64,000 nt of DNA from RGUW01 sp040399325 (GTDB taxonomy: Bacteria > Cyanobacteriota > Cyanobacteriia > PCC-6307 > Cyanobiaceae), in assembly GCA_040399325.1 (NCBI GenBank), contig JBBASJ010000004.1, forward strand, positions 1 through 64,000, written 5' to 3'. A program made the translations under genes and the position numbers. Under the pieces are notes generated by a model, which worked only from the letters and a program-made list of their open reading frames with translations, had not been told where the DNA came from and ran no database searches. How positions within the stretch are numbered: the first letter of the stretch is position 1; each line of letters begins with the position of its first letter. Positions 23,913 to 32,772 of this stretch are shown one piece after another.

Positions 23913-26054
23913 TCACGCTTTTGGTTGCTGAAGGGTTGGGGCGTCGGGCCTTACGCCAAAACGGCTCAATATCTGGGGCCCCACAGCCAGGGTGGTGCAG
24001 CCATAGCGCCGACCGATGGCCTCACACAGCGGCAGGTCGTAGGCGCCGCAGGCGCTCAGCACGATGTCAAACGATCGCGCTCTGGCCTGTTGCTCCACCG
24101 CAGTCAGGCAGTGGGCCAGGCTGGTCTCAAAGCCTTGATCGGGGCGCAGCGGGTGCCGCGAGTCCGGTGCCGCAATGCAGCGCAGGCCATAGGCAGCGAT
24201 GGGTTGGCCAGGCGTCAGGTTGAAGGCCTGGCCGCTGCGGTGGAAGGCCTCGGCCTGGGCTGCCAGGTGGGTGATCAGCAGCACTTCGCGGCCGGCCAGC
24301 ATCTGGTCCAGGGCTGAGTCGGCAGGTTGGCGCACCAGCATCGGCAGGCGGCCATGGGCTTGAAACAGACCCTGGAGCACCGCAAACAGGGCACTGCCGG
24401 GCTGCTGCGGGTCCACGATCAGCTGGGCGCTGGCCAGCTGGGCCAGGCTGGGCTCGGCCCAGGCGGCCAGGCTGGCCAGGGGCCTGGCGGTGTGTTCATA
24501 GAAACCCTCGATCAGCGCCAGTCGGCAGAGATTTTCGAGCGGGTCCCTGGGGTCCCACCACTGTTCGGGCCGGCATCGCTGCAACAGGGCCCGGTCGTGG
24601 TGGTGGCGGCGGAGCGTGCCCAGGGCCTGCTCCAGGGCCTGCCGGTCCAGCAGCCAGCTGCGCAGCGCCGCCAGCTGCACGGCAGAGGGCTGCACCACGG
24701 CGCTGCCGGGTTCCAGGCATGCCGCCGGGTAGGGCATCGGTAGCTGCTGGGCCCCCAGGGCACCGGGGCCGCCACAGCGATTCCAGATGCCCTGGGCCCA
24801 GCCCAGGGCACTGCATTCGCTGCCGTTGAGGCTCCCCCCGGCACCCCAGAGATGGGCCAGGGAGTCCAACAGGCTGGCCAGCGGGTGCTGCAGGCTGAAG
24901 CGCGGTCTGTTCGGGACGCTCTCCTGCGTCGCCCGCTGCAAGGGCACAAAGAACGCTTCGATGCCCTGTTGCAGGGTGAGTGGGTCGATGGGGCCAGGGG
25001 CGACCAGGGCCGCCAGGTTCAGGTCGAGCCCGCCCTTTCTGTGGGGCAGTGCCCGGGCGCCTGGGATCCACACCAATCCCAGCGTGATGGGCTGCGGGGC
25101 TGCCGGTCCGTTGCCCAGCTCCAGGTCTTCCAGCCATTGCTGCACCAGCCCGCTGAGCTGATCGGCTGCGAAGCCCTCGGCGTGCTCATCGCCGGTCGGT
25201 TGACGCCCCAGCTCCAGGCTCAATCGGGCGCGCTCCAGCGCATCGGCGATGGCCGCCTGCCGCTGGGGGTCGCTGACCAGGGCCGTGAGCTGGCGGCAGC
25301 TGTTCACCAGGGCACCAGCCTCGGCTGGACCGGCCGAGAGGTCGGGGTCGGTGGCGAGGTCATGCAGCAGGTCCACCAGGGTGTGCTCCACCCGCGCCGG
25401 CAGCCATTCGGGCAAAGGGTCAACCAACTGGGCCAGACGCAGCAGCAGCGCCACCGCCTGAAGCCGCGAGCGCCGTTCAGGCTGCTCCAGCAGGGCCAGC
25501 GCACCGCGGCGCACCAGACCTTCCTCCACAACGGGAAGCCAGGCCGGCAGGGGTTGTTGCAAGCCCCTGATCGCCTGCAGCAGGTCGCAGGCCAACCCGT
25601 GCAGTCGGGCCGCTTCCGCAGCCGAGCAGGGTGCCACCCATTGCCCATGGGTGAGCACCTGATCGAGCCTGGCCAGAACCTGCACAAGCCCGTCGCTGAG
25701 GGCCAGTGCCTGGGCGGCAGCGGCGTCGGGCTGGCGCGCCTCGAGTTGCTGGTGGTGCGCCAGCGCGGCACTCCAGAGGGTCTGGGCGTCGTCCCAGGCA
25801 CCGGTCTCTACCGCCCGGCAGGCCAGCAGGGGTTCCAGGCTGGTGAGGGCGGCCAGCAGGGCGGCTCGGCAGTGCTGCTGGTCCGGTGTGTCGAGACCCG
25901 GGGGCTGGCTCAGGCCGTTGAGGAGGGCCCTCCAGAGCATCAACCGTGCCTGATCATCGAGGGGGATCTGCAGCAGGCTCGGCAGGCTGAGCCAGAGCCC
26001 CAGCTCGCCTGATGCACCCCCGGTTGGGCTGCGCTGCACTTCAACGCCGTTCAT
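23913..26054 (-). CDS. large unknown protein with C-terminal GAYG-type domain (713 aa)
   Basis: ATG 26054 has AGGAG 6 bases upstream and is preferred over ATG 26069. The first 300 residues are long Leu/Ala/Gln-rich helices. The C-terminal 300 residues contain EVLLITHLAAQAEAFHRSG and FDIVLSACGAYDLPLCEAIG followed by LAVGPQILSRFGV. From memory this resembles an uncharacterised family from capsule and O-antigen loci with a GAGAYGLP motif and a conserved LGG...FG end. The resemblance is moderate and no function is established. It heads the minus-strand operon and is divergent from the large glycosyltransferase. Confidence 0.5.
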   Translation of the reverse strand: MNGVEVQRSPTGGASGELGLWLSLPSLLQIPLDDQARLMLWRALLNGLSQPPGLDTPDQQHCRAALLAALTSLEPLLACRAVETGAWDDAQTLWSAALAHHQQLEARQPDAAAAQALALSDGLVQVLARLDQVLTHGQWVAPCSAAEAARLHGLACDLLQAIRGLQQPLPAWLPVVEEGLVRRGALALLEQPERRSRLQAVALLLRLAQLVDPLPEWLPARVEHTLVDLLHDLATDPDLSAGPAEAGALVNSCRQLTALVSDPQRQAAIADALERARLSLELGRQPTGDEHAEGFAADQLSGLVQQWLEDLELGNGPAAPQPITLGLVWIPGARALPHRKGGLDLNLAALVAPGPIDPLTLQQGIEAFFVPLQRATQESVPNRPRFSLQHPLASLLDSLAHLWGAGGSLNGSECSALGWAQGIWNRCGGPGALGAQQLPMPYPAACLEPGSAVVQPSAVQLAALRSWLLDRQALEQALGTLRRHHHDRALLQRCRPEQWWDPRDPLENLCRLALIEGFYEHTARPLASLAAWAEPSLAQLASAQLIVDPQQPGSALFAVLQGLFQAHGRLPMLVRQPADSALDQMLAGREVLLITHLAAQAEAFHRSGQAFNLTPGQPIAAYGLRCIAAPDSRHPLRPDQGFETSLAHCLTAVEQQARARSFDIVLSACGAYDLPLCEAIGRRYGCTTLAVGPQILSRFGVRPDAPTLQQPKA

Positions 26055-26137
26055 CGCGCGCTCCTGCATCGGTGGTCCCCGCGGCTGGGGGCATTCATCA
26101 GTTTGTGGAGATCGTTCAGCGATGAAGGCCCGAGCCC

Positions 26138-28984
26138 GTGTCGACCCCCTTGCCGGTCGCGATTGCCGCCCACAACCGGGGCGCCTGGGTCGGTCGGCTC
26201 GATGATCTGGCCGATGTCGGCCAACTGAGTGGCTGGGCCTGTCGGCTGGCTGCCGCCGTCGATCAGCCACCTGTGCAGGTGCGCGTCGTGGTCGAGGACC
26301 TGCTCAGGCCCGGCCAGAGCTGGCCACTGGCGGTGGTGCCGGCTGGCCTGCATCGGCCGGATCTTCAGCAGCAGGGGGTTGCCCCCGACTGCGGATTTCT
26401 GGTGGAGGGCCCGTTGTTGCAGCCCCTGCCCACCCGCGGCACCGGAACCGTGGTGCGGGCCTTTGTGGAGACCGACGAGGGCCCTGTGGAGCTGAGCGGC
26501 AGCCCCCAGCGGCTCAATCCCCGTCGCTACCACTGCCTCGAAGCTCTGGTGCGGCGCGGCAGGGGCCAGCTGGGAGGGCTGCATCCGCTCGAAGGGCCGT
26601 GGATCCAGGGTTGGGCGCTGCCGGCCGCATCACTGCGGCTGTGGCTCGATGGGCGCATGACCCTGATGGTTCAGGCCGATGGCCAGGGCCTGTTTCAGCA
26701 GAACCTGCCAGCCGAGTTCTGTGATGGGTGCCCGCACCATGTCGAACTCCGTTCAGGCGATGGAACCGTGCTCGATGCGCGCATCGAGCTCACACCTCTG
26801 GTGCTCACGCCCTGGCCGGTTCTGCTGGAGCATGGCCCGCCGCCGTTTCCCGACCAGCTGCAGCCTCTGGTGCGAGAGCAGTACCGAAGCCTCAGCACCT
26901 GGCTGCACTGGGCCGCCAGTGGCATCCGGGATCTGCCAGGCGAGCTGCCCCGCTGGCACCGATTGCTGCTCGCAGCCGGCGCTGATCCCCCTCCCGGCGA
27001 CCCCCTGGACGCTCCGTTGCAGTTGCCGAGCAGCGACAGCCCATGGGTCTCGGTGGTCATTCCAGCCCACAACCACTACGGCGTCACCCGCCGCTGTCTG
27101 GCGGCACTGGCCTATGCACCCACCCAGGTGGCGTATGAGGTGATCGTCGTTGACGACGGCTCCTGCGATGGCACCGCCGAAGCGCTGGCCCGCGATGTGC
27201 GCGGCTGCCGCGTGGTGCGCCACAGCCGGGCCAGCGGCTTCAACCAGGCCTGCCACAGCGGCGCTGCCCAAGCCCGCGGAGAGGTGCTGGTGCTGCTGAA
27301 CAACGACACCCAGCCCTGCTGCCGCTGGTTGGAGGAACTGCTGGAGCCGTTTCACCGTTGGCCTGCCACCGGCATCGTCGGAGCCCAGCTGGTGTTCCCC
27401 AATGGCCGTCTGCAGGAGTCGGGCGGCATCGTCTGGGGCAACGGGGATCCCTGGAATTACGGCCGGGGCGGCAACCCCTATGACCCGAGGGTCAGCTACA
27501 CCCGCCAGGTCGACTATGTGAGTGCGGCCGCCCTTGCCATTCCGCTGGAGCTGTGGCGGCAGGTGGGCGGGTTCAGCAGCGAGTTTGCACCGGCCTACTT
27601 CGAAGACACGGATCTGGCCTTCAAGGTCAGGGAGCTGGGGCGCCAGGTGCGCTGCGCCCCATTGGCCCGGGTGGTGCATCACGAGGGCACCACCTCCGGT
27701 TGTGACCCGGGCGATGCCGACAGCATCAAGCGCCTGCAGAGCGAGCATGCGCCGTTGTTCAGGAACAAATGGCGCCAGGCGCTGCAGCCGTCTGGACCTC
27801 CGTCGGCGGCCGAGGCCGAGCGTCTCAAGGATCGGGATGTGCTGGGTCGCGTCCTGGTTCTGGACCATGGGGTGCCCAGGCCTGACCGGGATGCCGGTGG
27901 TCAGGCGGCTCTCACAGAGATGACGCTGCTGCAGGAGCTGGGCTGGAAGGTCACCTTCCTGCCGGTCAACCTGGCCTGGTTGGGGGGCTACAGCGATGAA
28001 CTGCAGCGCAGCGGCATCGAGTCGCTGCACGCTCCATTCGTGCTGTCGGTGGAGCAGCTGTTGCGGGAGCGCGGGCGGGACTTCGCGTTGATCTACCTCA
28101 CCCGCTACACGACCGTTCGCGACCACATCGACAGCATTCGCCAGTTGGCTCCGCAGGCGCGGTTGCTGTTCTGCAATGCCGATCTCCACTACCTGCGCGA
28201 GCTGCGTCAGGCCCTGGCCGCACGCCTGGAGGGGCCAGACCGGGAGAGGGCGCTCGAGGCGGTGGCCCGCACCCGGCAGGAGGAGCTCGAGGCCATGGGC
28301 CAGGTGGACCTGACCCTCAGCTACAGCGCGATGGAGCGAAGCCTCATTGAAGTCGAGGGCCTCGGCCAGATCGCCACGGCGCCCTGTCCGTGGGTGGTGG
28401 AGCCGGTGGCAGAGCCCGCGCCCCTGGAGGGGCGCTGCGGCCTGGCGTTCCTCGGCAGCTACAGCCATCCCCCCAATGTCGATGCGATCGAGGCCTTCCT
28501 CAGCGAGGTCTGGCCGTTGCTGCGCAGCAGCCACCCTGCGCTCGAGCTGCATCTCTATGGCAGTGGTCTTGCCGCCGAGCAGACCCAGGCCTGGGGCGCG
28601 CAGCCGGGGGTGCGCGTGGTCGGTTGGGTCCCCAGCACCGCAGGCGTCTATGACAACCACAGGGTGTTCATCGCTCCGCTGCGTTGCGGCGCCGGCCTCA
28701 AGGGCAAGGTCATCGCTGCGCTGGCCAGGGGGGTTCCCCAGGTGCTCAGCCCGGTTGCAGCCGAGGGCACGGCACTCCGTCATGGCGACGAGGTGTTGAT
28801 CGCCGAGTCCCCGGAGCAGTGGGCTGCATCCATCGACCGCCTGCTGGCAGACGATTCCCTCTGGTGGCGGCTGAGCAGGGCCGCCCTGACCCATGCCCGC
28901 AGCCACTACGGCCGCACCCAGGGACTGGCCCAGATGGCCGCCGCCCTGGGGCGGTTGGGGCTTCCGATCCGGGAGGGGCGGTGA
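26138..28984 (+). CDS. two-domain glycosyltransferase (GT2 plus GT4-like)
   Basis: GTG 26138 gives 948 aa. Residues 1 to about 290 are an unknown beta-rich region. About 300-540 is a GT2 domain: VSVVIPAHNHYGVTRRCLAAL, the DDG-type VVDDGSCDGTAE, LLNNDTQP as the metal-binding DxD region, and YFEDTDLAFKVRE. The last 350 residues are GT4-like: LAFLGSYSHPPNVDAIEAF, LHLYGSG, VVGWVPSTAGVYDNHRVFIAPLRCGAGLKGKV. Such fusions elongate surface polysaccharides or protein-linked glycans. The stop overlaps the next start (TGATG), joining it to the secretion operon. Confidence 0.85.
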   Translation: MSTPLPVAIAAHNRGAWVGRLDDLADVGQLSGWACRLAAAVDQPPVQVRVVVEDLLRPGQSWPLAVVPAGLHRPDLQQQGVAPDCGFLVEGPLLQPLPTRGTGTVVRAFVETDEGPVELSGSPQRLNPRRYHCLEALVRRGRGQLGGLHPLEGPWIQGWALPAASLRLWLDGRMTLMVQADGQGLFQQNLPAEFCDGCPHHVELRSGDGTVLDARIELTPLVLTPWPVLLEHGPPPFPDQLQPLVREQYRSLSTWLHWAASGIRDLPGELPRWHRLLLAAGADPPPGDPLDAPLQLPSSDSPWVSVVIPAHNHYGVTRRCLAALAYAPTQVAYEVIVVDDGSCDGTAEALARDVRGCRVVRHSRASGFNQACHSGAAQARGEVLVLLNNDTQPCCRWLEELLEPFHRWPATGIVGAQLVFPNGRLQESGGIVWGNGDPWNYGRGGNPYDPRVSYTRQVDYVSAAALAIPLELWRQVGGFSSEFAPAYFEDTDLAFKVRELGRQVRCAPLARVVHHEGTTSGCDPGDADSIKRLQSEHAPLFRNKWRQALQPSGPPSAAEAERLKDRDVLGRVLVLDHGVPRPDRDAGGQAALTEMTLLQELGWKVTFLPVNLAWLGGYSDELQRSGIESLHAPFVLSVEQLLRERGRDFALIYLTRYTTVRDHIDSIRQLAPQARLLFCNADLHYLRELRQALAARLEGPDRERALEAVARTRQEELEAMGQVDLTLSYSAMERSLIEVEGLGQIATAPCPWVVEPVAEPAPLEGRCGLAFLGSYSHPPNVDAIEAFLSEVWPLLRSSHPALELHLYGSGLAAEQTQAWGAQPGVRVVGWVPSTAGVYDNHRVFIAPLRCGAGLKGKVIAALARGVPQVLSPVAAEGTALRHGDEVLIAESPEQWAASIDRLLADDSLWWRLSRAALTHARSHYGRTQGLAQMAAALGRLGLPIREGR

Positions 28985-29784
28985 TGGAGCCCCCGTCCCT
29001 TTCGGGGGTGATGCCCGAACGGGCCATCGCCCTGGCGCCGGGCCAGCCGCTGCTGCCGGTGGCAGAAACCAACCGGCTGCTGTTGCGCCATGGCCTCAAC
29101 CGAGCCCTGGCAAGGGCTGTTGTGCAGGAGGCGGTGGCAGCCGTGGTCCCCTTGACTGCCGCCGAGGAGCAGGCCCTGAGCATCGCTCTGTTGGAGCAAC
29201 AGGGGCTCACCTCCCCTGCCGAGCGGCAGGCATGGCTGCTCGAGCGCGGCTGGCAGCTTGAGGATCTGCGGGCCATCGCCGGTCTGGCTGAGCGATTGCG
29301 CCGCTGGAGCCACTGGCGCTTTGAGGCCGAGGTGGAGGTCCGCTTTCTGGATCGCAAGCCCGATCTTGACCGGGTGGTGTATTCGCTGCTGCGGGTGGCA
29401 GAGAGGGAGCTGGCCGAGGAGCTCCATCTCCGCCTGCTCGAGCAGGCCGCCAGCTTCTGGGATCTGGCCGTCGCGTTCGGCTCGGGGGCCGAAGCCGAGA
29501 CCGGCGGACTGGTGGGTCCGGTGCCGCTTTCGGCCGCCCATCCGCAACTGGCATCGCGGCTGCGGGCGGGCCGGGAGGGGCAACTGTGGCGTCCGTTTGC
29601 GATTGGCGAACACTGGCTCGTGGTGCGCCTGGAGCGGCTGCTGCCGGCCCGCCTGGATGACGGGACCCGCGCGCGCTTGGTGCATGAGCTGTTTGAACGT
29701 TGGCTCGACGAGCAGGTGGAAGGGTTGCTGTCGGGGGTGCCGCTGGCGCCGGTTCCCAGACCTGGGGGGTCCCGGGAGCCATGA
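28984..29784 (+). CDS. parvulin-type peptidyl-prolyl isomerase-like foldase of the secretion operon
   Basis: The 266-aa protein has a helical N-terminal part and a C-terminal part laid out like PrsA/SurA parvulins: WDLAVAFGSGAEAETGGLVGP, LRAGREGQLWRPFAIGEHWLVVRLERLLPARL. There is no signal peptide, so it would act in the cytoplasm, perhaps keeping the exported protein unfolded before type I secretion. It is coupled at both ends (TGATG with the glycosyltransferase, ATGA with the ABC transporter). The family call rests on motif spacing. Confidence 0.6.
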   Translation: MEPPSLSGVMPERAIALAPGQPLLPVAETNRLLLRHGLNRALARAVVQEAVAAVVPLTAAEEQALSIALLEQQGLTSPAERQAWLLERGWQLEDLRAIAGLAERLRRWSHWRFEAEVEVRFLDRKPDLDRVVYSLLRVAERELAEELHLRLLEQAASFWDLAVAFGSGAEAETGGLVGPVPLSAAHPQLASRLRAGREGQLWRPFAIGEHWLVVRLERLLPARLDDGTRARLVHELFERWLDEQVEGLLSGVPLAPVPRPGGSREP

Positions 29785-32771
29785 ATGGCGCTGCTGCCGC
29801 GATTCAGGCATCGGGCCAGCCAGGCCAGCTGCTGCGACGCTTTCGACCCTTTGATGCGCTCAGTGCCGAGCGGGCGGCCGCCCTGGAGCTGGCTCTGGAA
29901 CCCCGCCGTTACCGGCTTGGTCAGACGGTTCTGCGCCCCGATGTGCTGCCCGATGCGGTGCTGCTGGTGCGCAGCGGCAGCCTGCGTTCCCTGGGACGCG
30001 ACCCCATCGACGGTGCGCTGCACACGGTGGAGCTGCTCGAGACAGGTGCCAGCGCCGGATGGAGCGGCCTGTTGCGTCAGGCGCCCTGCGAGCATCTGCG
30101 CGCCTCCACCGAGGTCGAACTGCTGGCGCTGCCGGCGGGGGTGTGGGCTCGGGTGGTCGACGAGAACGAGGCGCTGCAGACCTGGTACAGCCGGCATGCG
30201 TCTGCGGCCGAACTGCATGGCCTGCTGGAGGCGATCGGGCACGACCGGCCCAGTCCCCTGCTGACGCAGAAGGACTGGCCAACCCTGCGAAGCCAGGCCC
30301 GGGTGCGCAGTCTGGCGCCGGGTGGGGTGTGTCCCGACCTCGACCCTGACTGCGACTGGTTCGTCAGCAGCGGGGGGCCCCTGGGCCAGCCATGGCCCGT
30401 TGGCCATCAGGTGGCAGCACCGCTGGCCGGTGGCCCCTGGTGGCGCTGGATCGGTCTGCCCCGTCTGCACATGGAGCGCAGCGAGCCCTCACCGGCCGCA
30501 GCAGAGCTGGTGATCGGCCAGCCGCCGCCACCCCTTGCTGCCCAGGCGGATGCAGAACCTGCCTCCAGCTATGCGCTGTCACCCCTGGAGCCCCCACCGA
30601 CCCTGCTCCATCCCGGTCAGCTGAAGCTCCAGCCGGCGAGCGGACCGCGCGACATCCCCCGCGCCCTCTGCATCGCCCTGGCCAACTACTTCGATGTGCC
30701 GGTCAACCGTGATGCCCTGAGCGATCGCATTGCTGCCCTGCTGGAGCGCCAGGAGCATCTGACTTTGATGAACCTGGGGGAACTGCTCGATGCCCTGGGG
30801 TTGCGGGTGCTGTTGGTGTCGTTCCCCTGGGACCGGCTGGGGCGGGTGCCGGTGCCGGCCGTCGTGGAGCGCGACGGCCAGTTTGCCCTGCTCGAAGGGG
30901 TGGAGACCGATGGGCGGTTGCGACTGCTTGAGCCCGAACTGGGGCCCATCTGCGTCGACGCCGCCGAGCTGGGTCGTGCCATGGGTGGGGCGGTGCCGGC
31001 GCTGTTGCTGCAGCGCAAGCAGGACGCCAAGCAACAACGCTTCAGCTGGGGCTGGTATGCCCCGTTCCTGCGGGAGCACCGTCGCGCCCTGGTGGAGGTG
31101 CTGGCGGTGTCCACGGTCATCAACGTGCTGAACCTGGCAACGCCTCTGGGAATTCAGCAGCTGATCGATCAGGTGGTGCGTCAGGACAGCCTCAATGTTC
31201 TGATCAGCATCTCCGCGGCGTTGTTGCTGGCTGCGGTTGTGCGGGGTGTTCTCAAAACCTTGCGGAGCTACATCTTCGCTGACACGGCGAATCGCATTGA
31301 TCAGGCGACCAAGGCCACGATTCTGGATCAGTTGGTGCGACTGCCGCAGGGATTCTTTGACCGTCGGCCTGTAGGTCAAGTCATTCACTATTTCCATCAG
31401 CTGGATCGATTGCGCGAATTTCTTGTGGGTCAGAGCATCACCACTACCGTCGACTTTTTGTTCAGCTTTCTCTATCTTGCGATTCTGTTGGTGATGAGTG
31501 TGCCGTTGACATTGGCCATGCTGGCGACGGTGCCTTTGATGCTCATTCTGGCGATCATCAGCAACCCTCTGGTGCGTCGGCAGATCAACTCAAGCATGGC
31601 AGAAGCGGTCAAAACATATTCCTATCTCAATGAATCTATTACGGGCATTCAGACGATCAAGTCCCAGAATGCAGAGCTGCAGACACGTTGGGAATTTCAG
31701 AATCGCTATGCCCGATTCATCGGCGAAGACTTCAAGTTGAAGGTCACGCGAGAAGCTCTGAGCAACATTGCTGGGTTGATTCAGGACGTGAATTCACTGG
31801 TGGTGGTTGGGGTTGGAATTTTTCTGGTGATGCGCAGTCAGTTGACCATTGGCTCGTTCATCGCTTTTCGTATCCTCAGCGGCTATATCACTGGGCCATT
31901 GGTGAAGATGGTTCAGACCTGGCAGCAGTTTCAACAGTCCACTGCGTCACTGCGCATGGTGGCTGATGTCGTGGATCGTCCCACCGAGCAAAGCCAGCAG
32001 GAATCGTTGAATATTCCCATGCCGCCTTTGCTCGGCAAGGTTCAGTTCAGCGAGGTGATGTTCAGCTACGACGAGGATCAGGAGTCGATTCTCAATGGTG
32101 TCAATCTGGAGGTGCCAACCGGTTCATTTGTCGGTTTGGTGGGGGGCTCAGGTAGCGGTAAGAGCACGCTGTTGAAGTTGCTGCCCCGCTTTTACCGACC
32201 CACCGCTGGCAGGGTGCTTGTGGATGGACTTGATATCAACAAGGTCGAGCTCTATTCCCTGCGTCGGCAGATCGGAGTCGTCCCCCAGGACACGGTGTTG
32301 TTTGACGGCACCATTCGCGACAACCTGTTGCTGGTGAAGCCCGATGCCACGGCCGCAGATCTGATCGGCGCGGCACGGATCGCCTGTGCCCATGACTTCA
32401 TCATGAACCTTCCCAAGGGGTACAACTCCGACGTGGGAGAGCGTGGCGCGGGTCTCTCGGGTGGCCAGCGGCAGCGCCTGGCCCTGGCCAGGGCCGTGCT
32501 GCAGAACCCCAGGCTGCTGATCCTTGATGAGGCCACCAGTGCACTCGATGCCCGCACCGAACGTCAGGTGTGCCTCAACCTGCTCGAGGCCTTTCGGGGC
32601 CGCACCGTGTTTTTGATTACCCACCGCCTGACCACGGTGCAGCCTGCCGATCTGATCGTGCTGATGGATCGGGGCGCGGTGATGGAGGTGGGCACCCACC
32701 AGGCCCTGATGAGCCGTCAAGGCTGGTACTACGCCCTGTACCAGAGCCAGCAGCAGGAGCAGGGCCTCTGA
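29781..32771 (+). CDS. type I secretion ABC transporter with cyclic-nucleotide-binding and C39-like domains
   Basis: ATG 29781 gives 996 aa. Residues about 20-140 resemble a cyclic-nucleotide-binding domain (LGQTVLRPDVLPDAVLLVRSGSL). About 290-410 is a C39-like domain (PRALCIALANYFD, TLMNLGELLDALGLRV) without the DCG-type catalytic cysteine, so it should bind rather than cleave the substrate, as in HlyB. Membrane segments lie at about 435-730. The ATPase shows Walker A GGSGSGKST, signature LSGGQRQR and Walker B LLILDEATSALD. The membrane part has more A/T-rich codons than the N-terminal third. It partners the HlyD protein that follows. Confidence 0.9.
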   Translation: MNGAAAAIQASGQPGQLLRRFRPFDALSAERAAALELALEPRRYRLGQTVLRPDVLPDAVLLVRSGSLRSLGRDPIDGALHTVELLETGASAGWSGLLRQAPCEHLRASTEVELLALPAGVWARVVDENEALQTWYSRHASAAELHGLLEAIGHDRPSPLLTQKDWPTLRSQARVRSLAPGGVCPDLDPDCDWFVSSGGPLGQPWPVGHQVAAPLAGGPWWRWIGLPRLHMERSEPSPAAAELVIGQPPPPLAAQADAEPASSYALSPLEPPPTLLHPGQLKLQPASGPRDIPRALCIALANYFDVPVNRDALSDRIAALLERQEHLTLMNLGELLDALGLRVLLVSFPWDRLGRVPVPAVVERDGQFALLEGVETDGRLRLLEPELGPICVDAAELGRAMGGAVPALLLQRKQDAKQQRFSWGWYAPFLREHRRALVEVLAVSTVINVLNLATPLGIQQLIDQVVRQDSLNVLISISAALLLAAVVRGVLKTLRSYIFADTANRIDQATKATILDQLVRLPQGFFDRRPVGQVIHYFHQLDRLREFLVGQSITTTVDFLFSFLYLAILLVMSVPLTLAMLATVPLMLILAIISNPLVRRQINSSMAEAVKTYSYLNESITGIQTIKSQNAELQTRWEFQNRYARFIGEDFKLKVTREALSNIAGLIQDVNSLVVVGVGIFLVMRSQLTIGSFIAFRILSGYITGPLVKMVQTWQQFQQSTASLRMVADVVDRPTEQSQQESLNIPMPPLLGKVQFSEVMFSYDEDQESILNGVNLEVPTGSFVGLVGGSGSGKSTLLKLLPRFYRPTAGRVLVDGLDINKVELYSLRRQIGVVPQDTVLFDGTIRDNLLLVKPDATAADLIGAARIACAHDFIMNLPKGYNSDVGERGAGLSGGQRQRLALARAVLQNPRLLILDEATSALDARTERQVCLNLLEAFRGRTVFLITHRLTTVQPADLIVLMDRGAVMEVGTHQALMSRQGWYYALYQSQQQEQGL

Positions 32772-32772
32772 G

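Noticed and set aside
30650..31010. Active C39 peptidase in the ABC exporter
   Set aside because: The DCG-type catalytic cysteine is missing. The only nearby cysteine (PRALCIAL) sits at the second position of the motif. It is called a C39-like binding domain.
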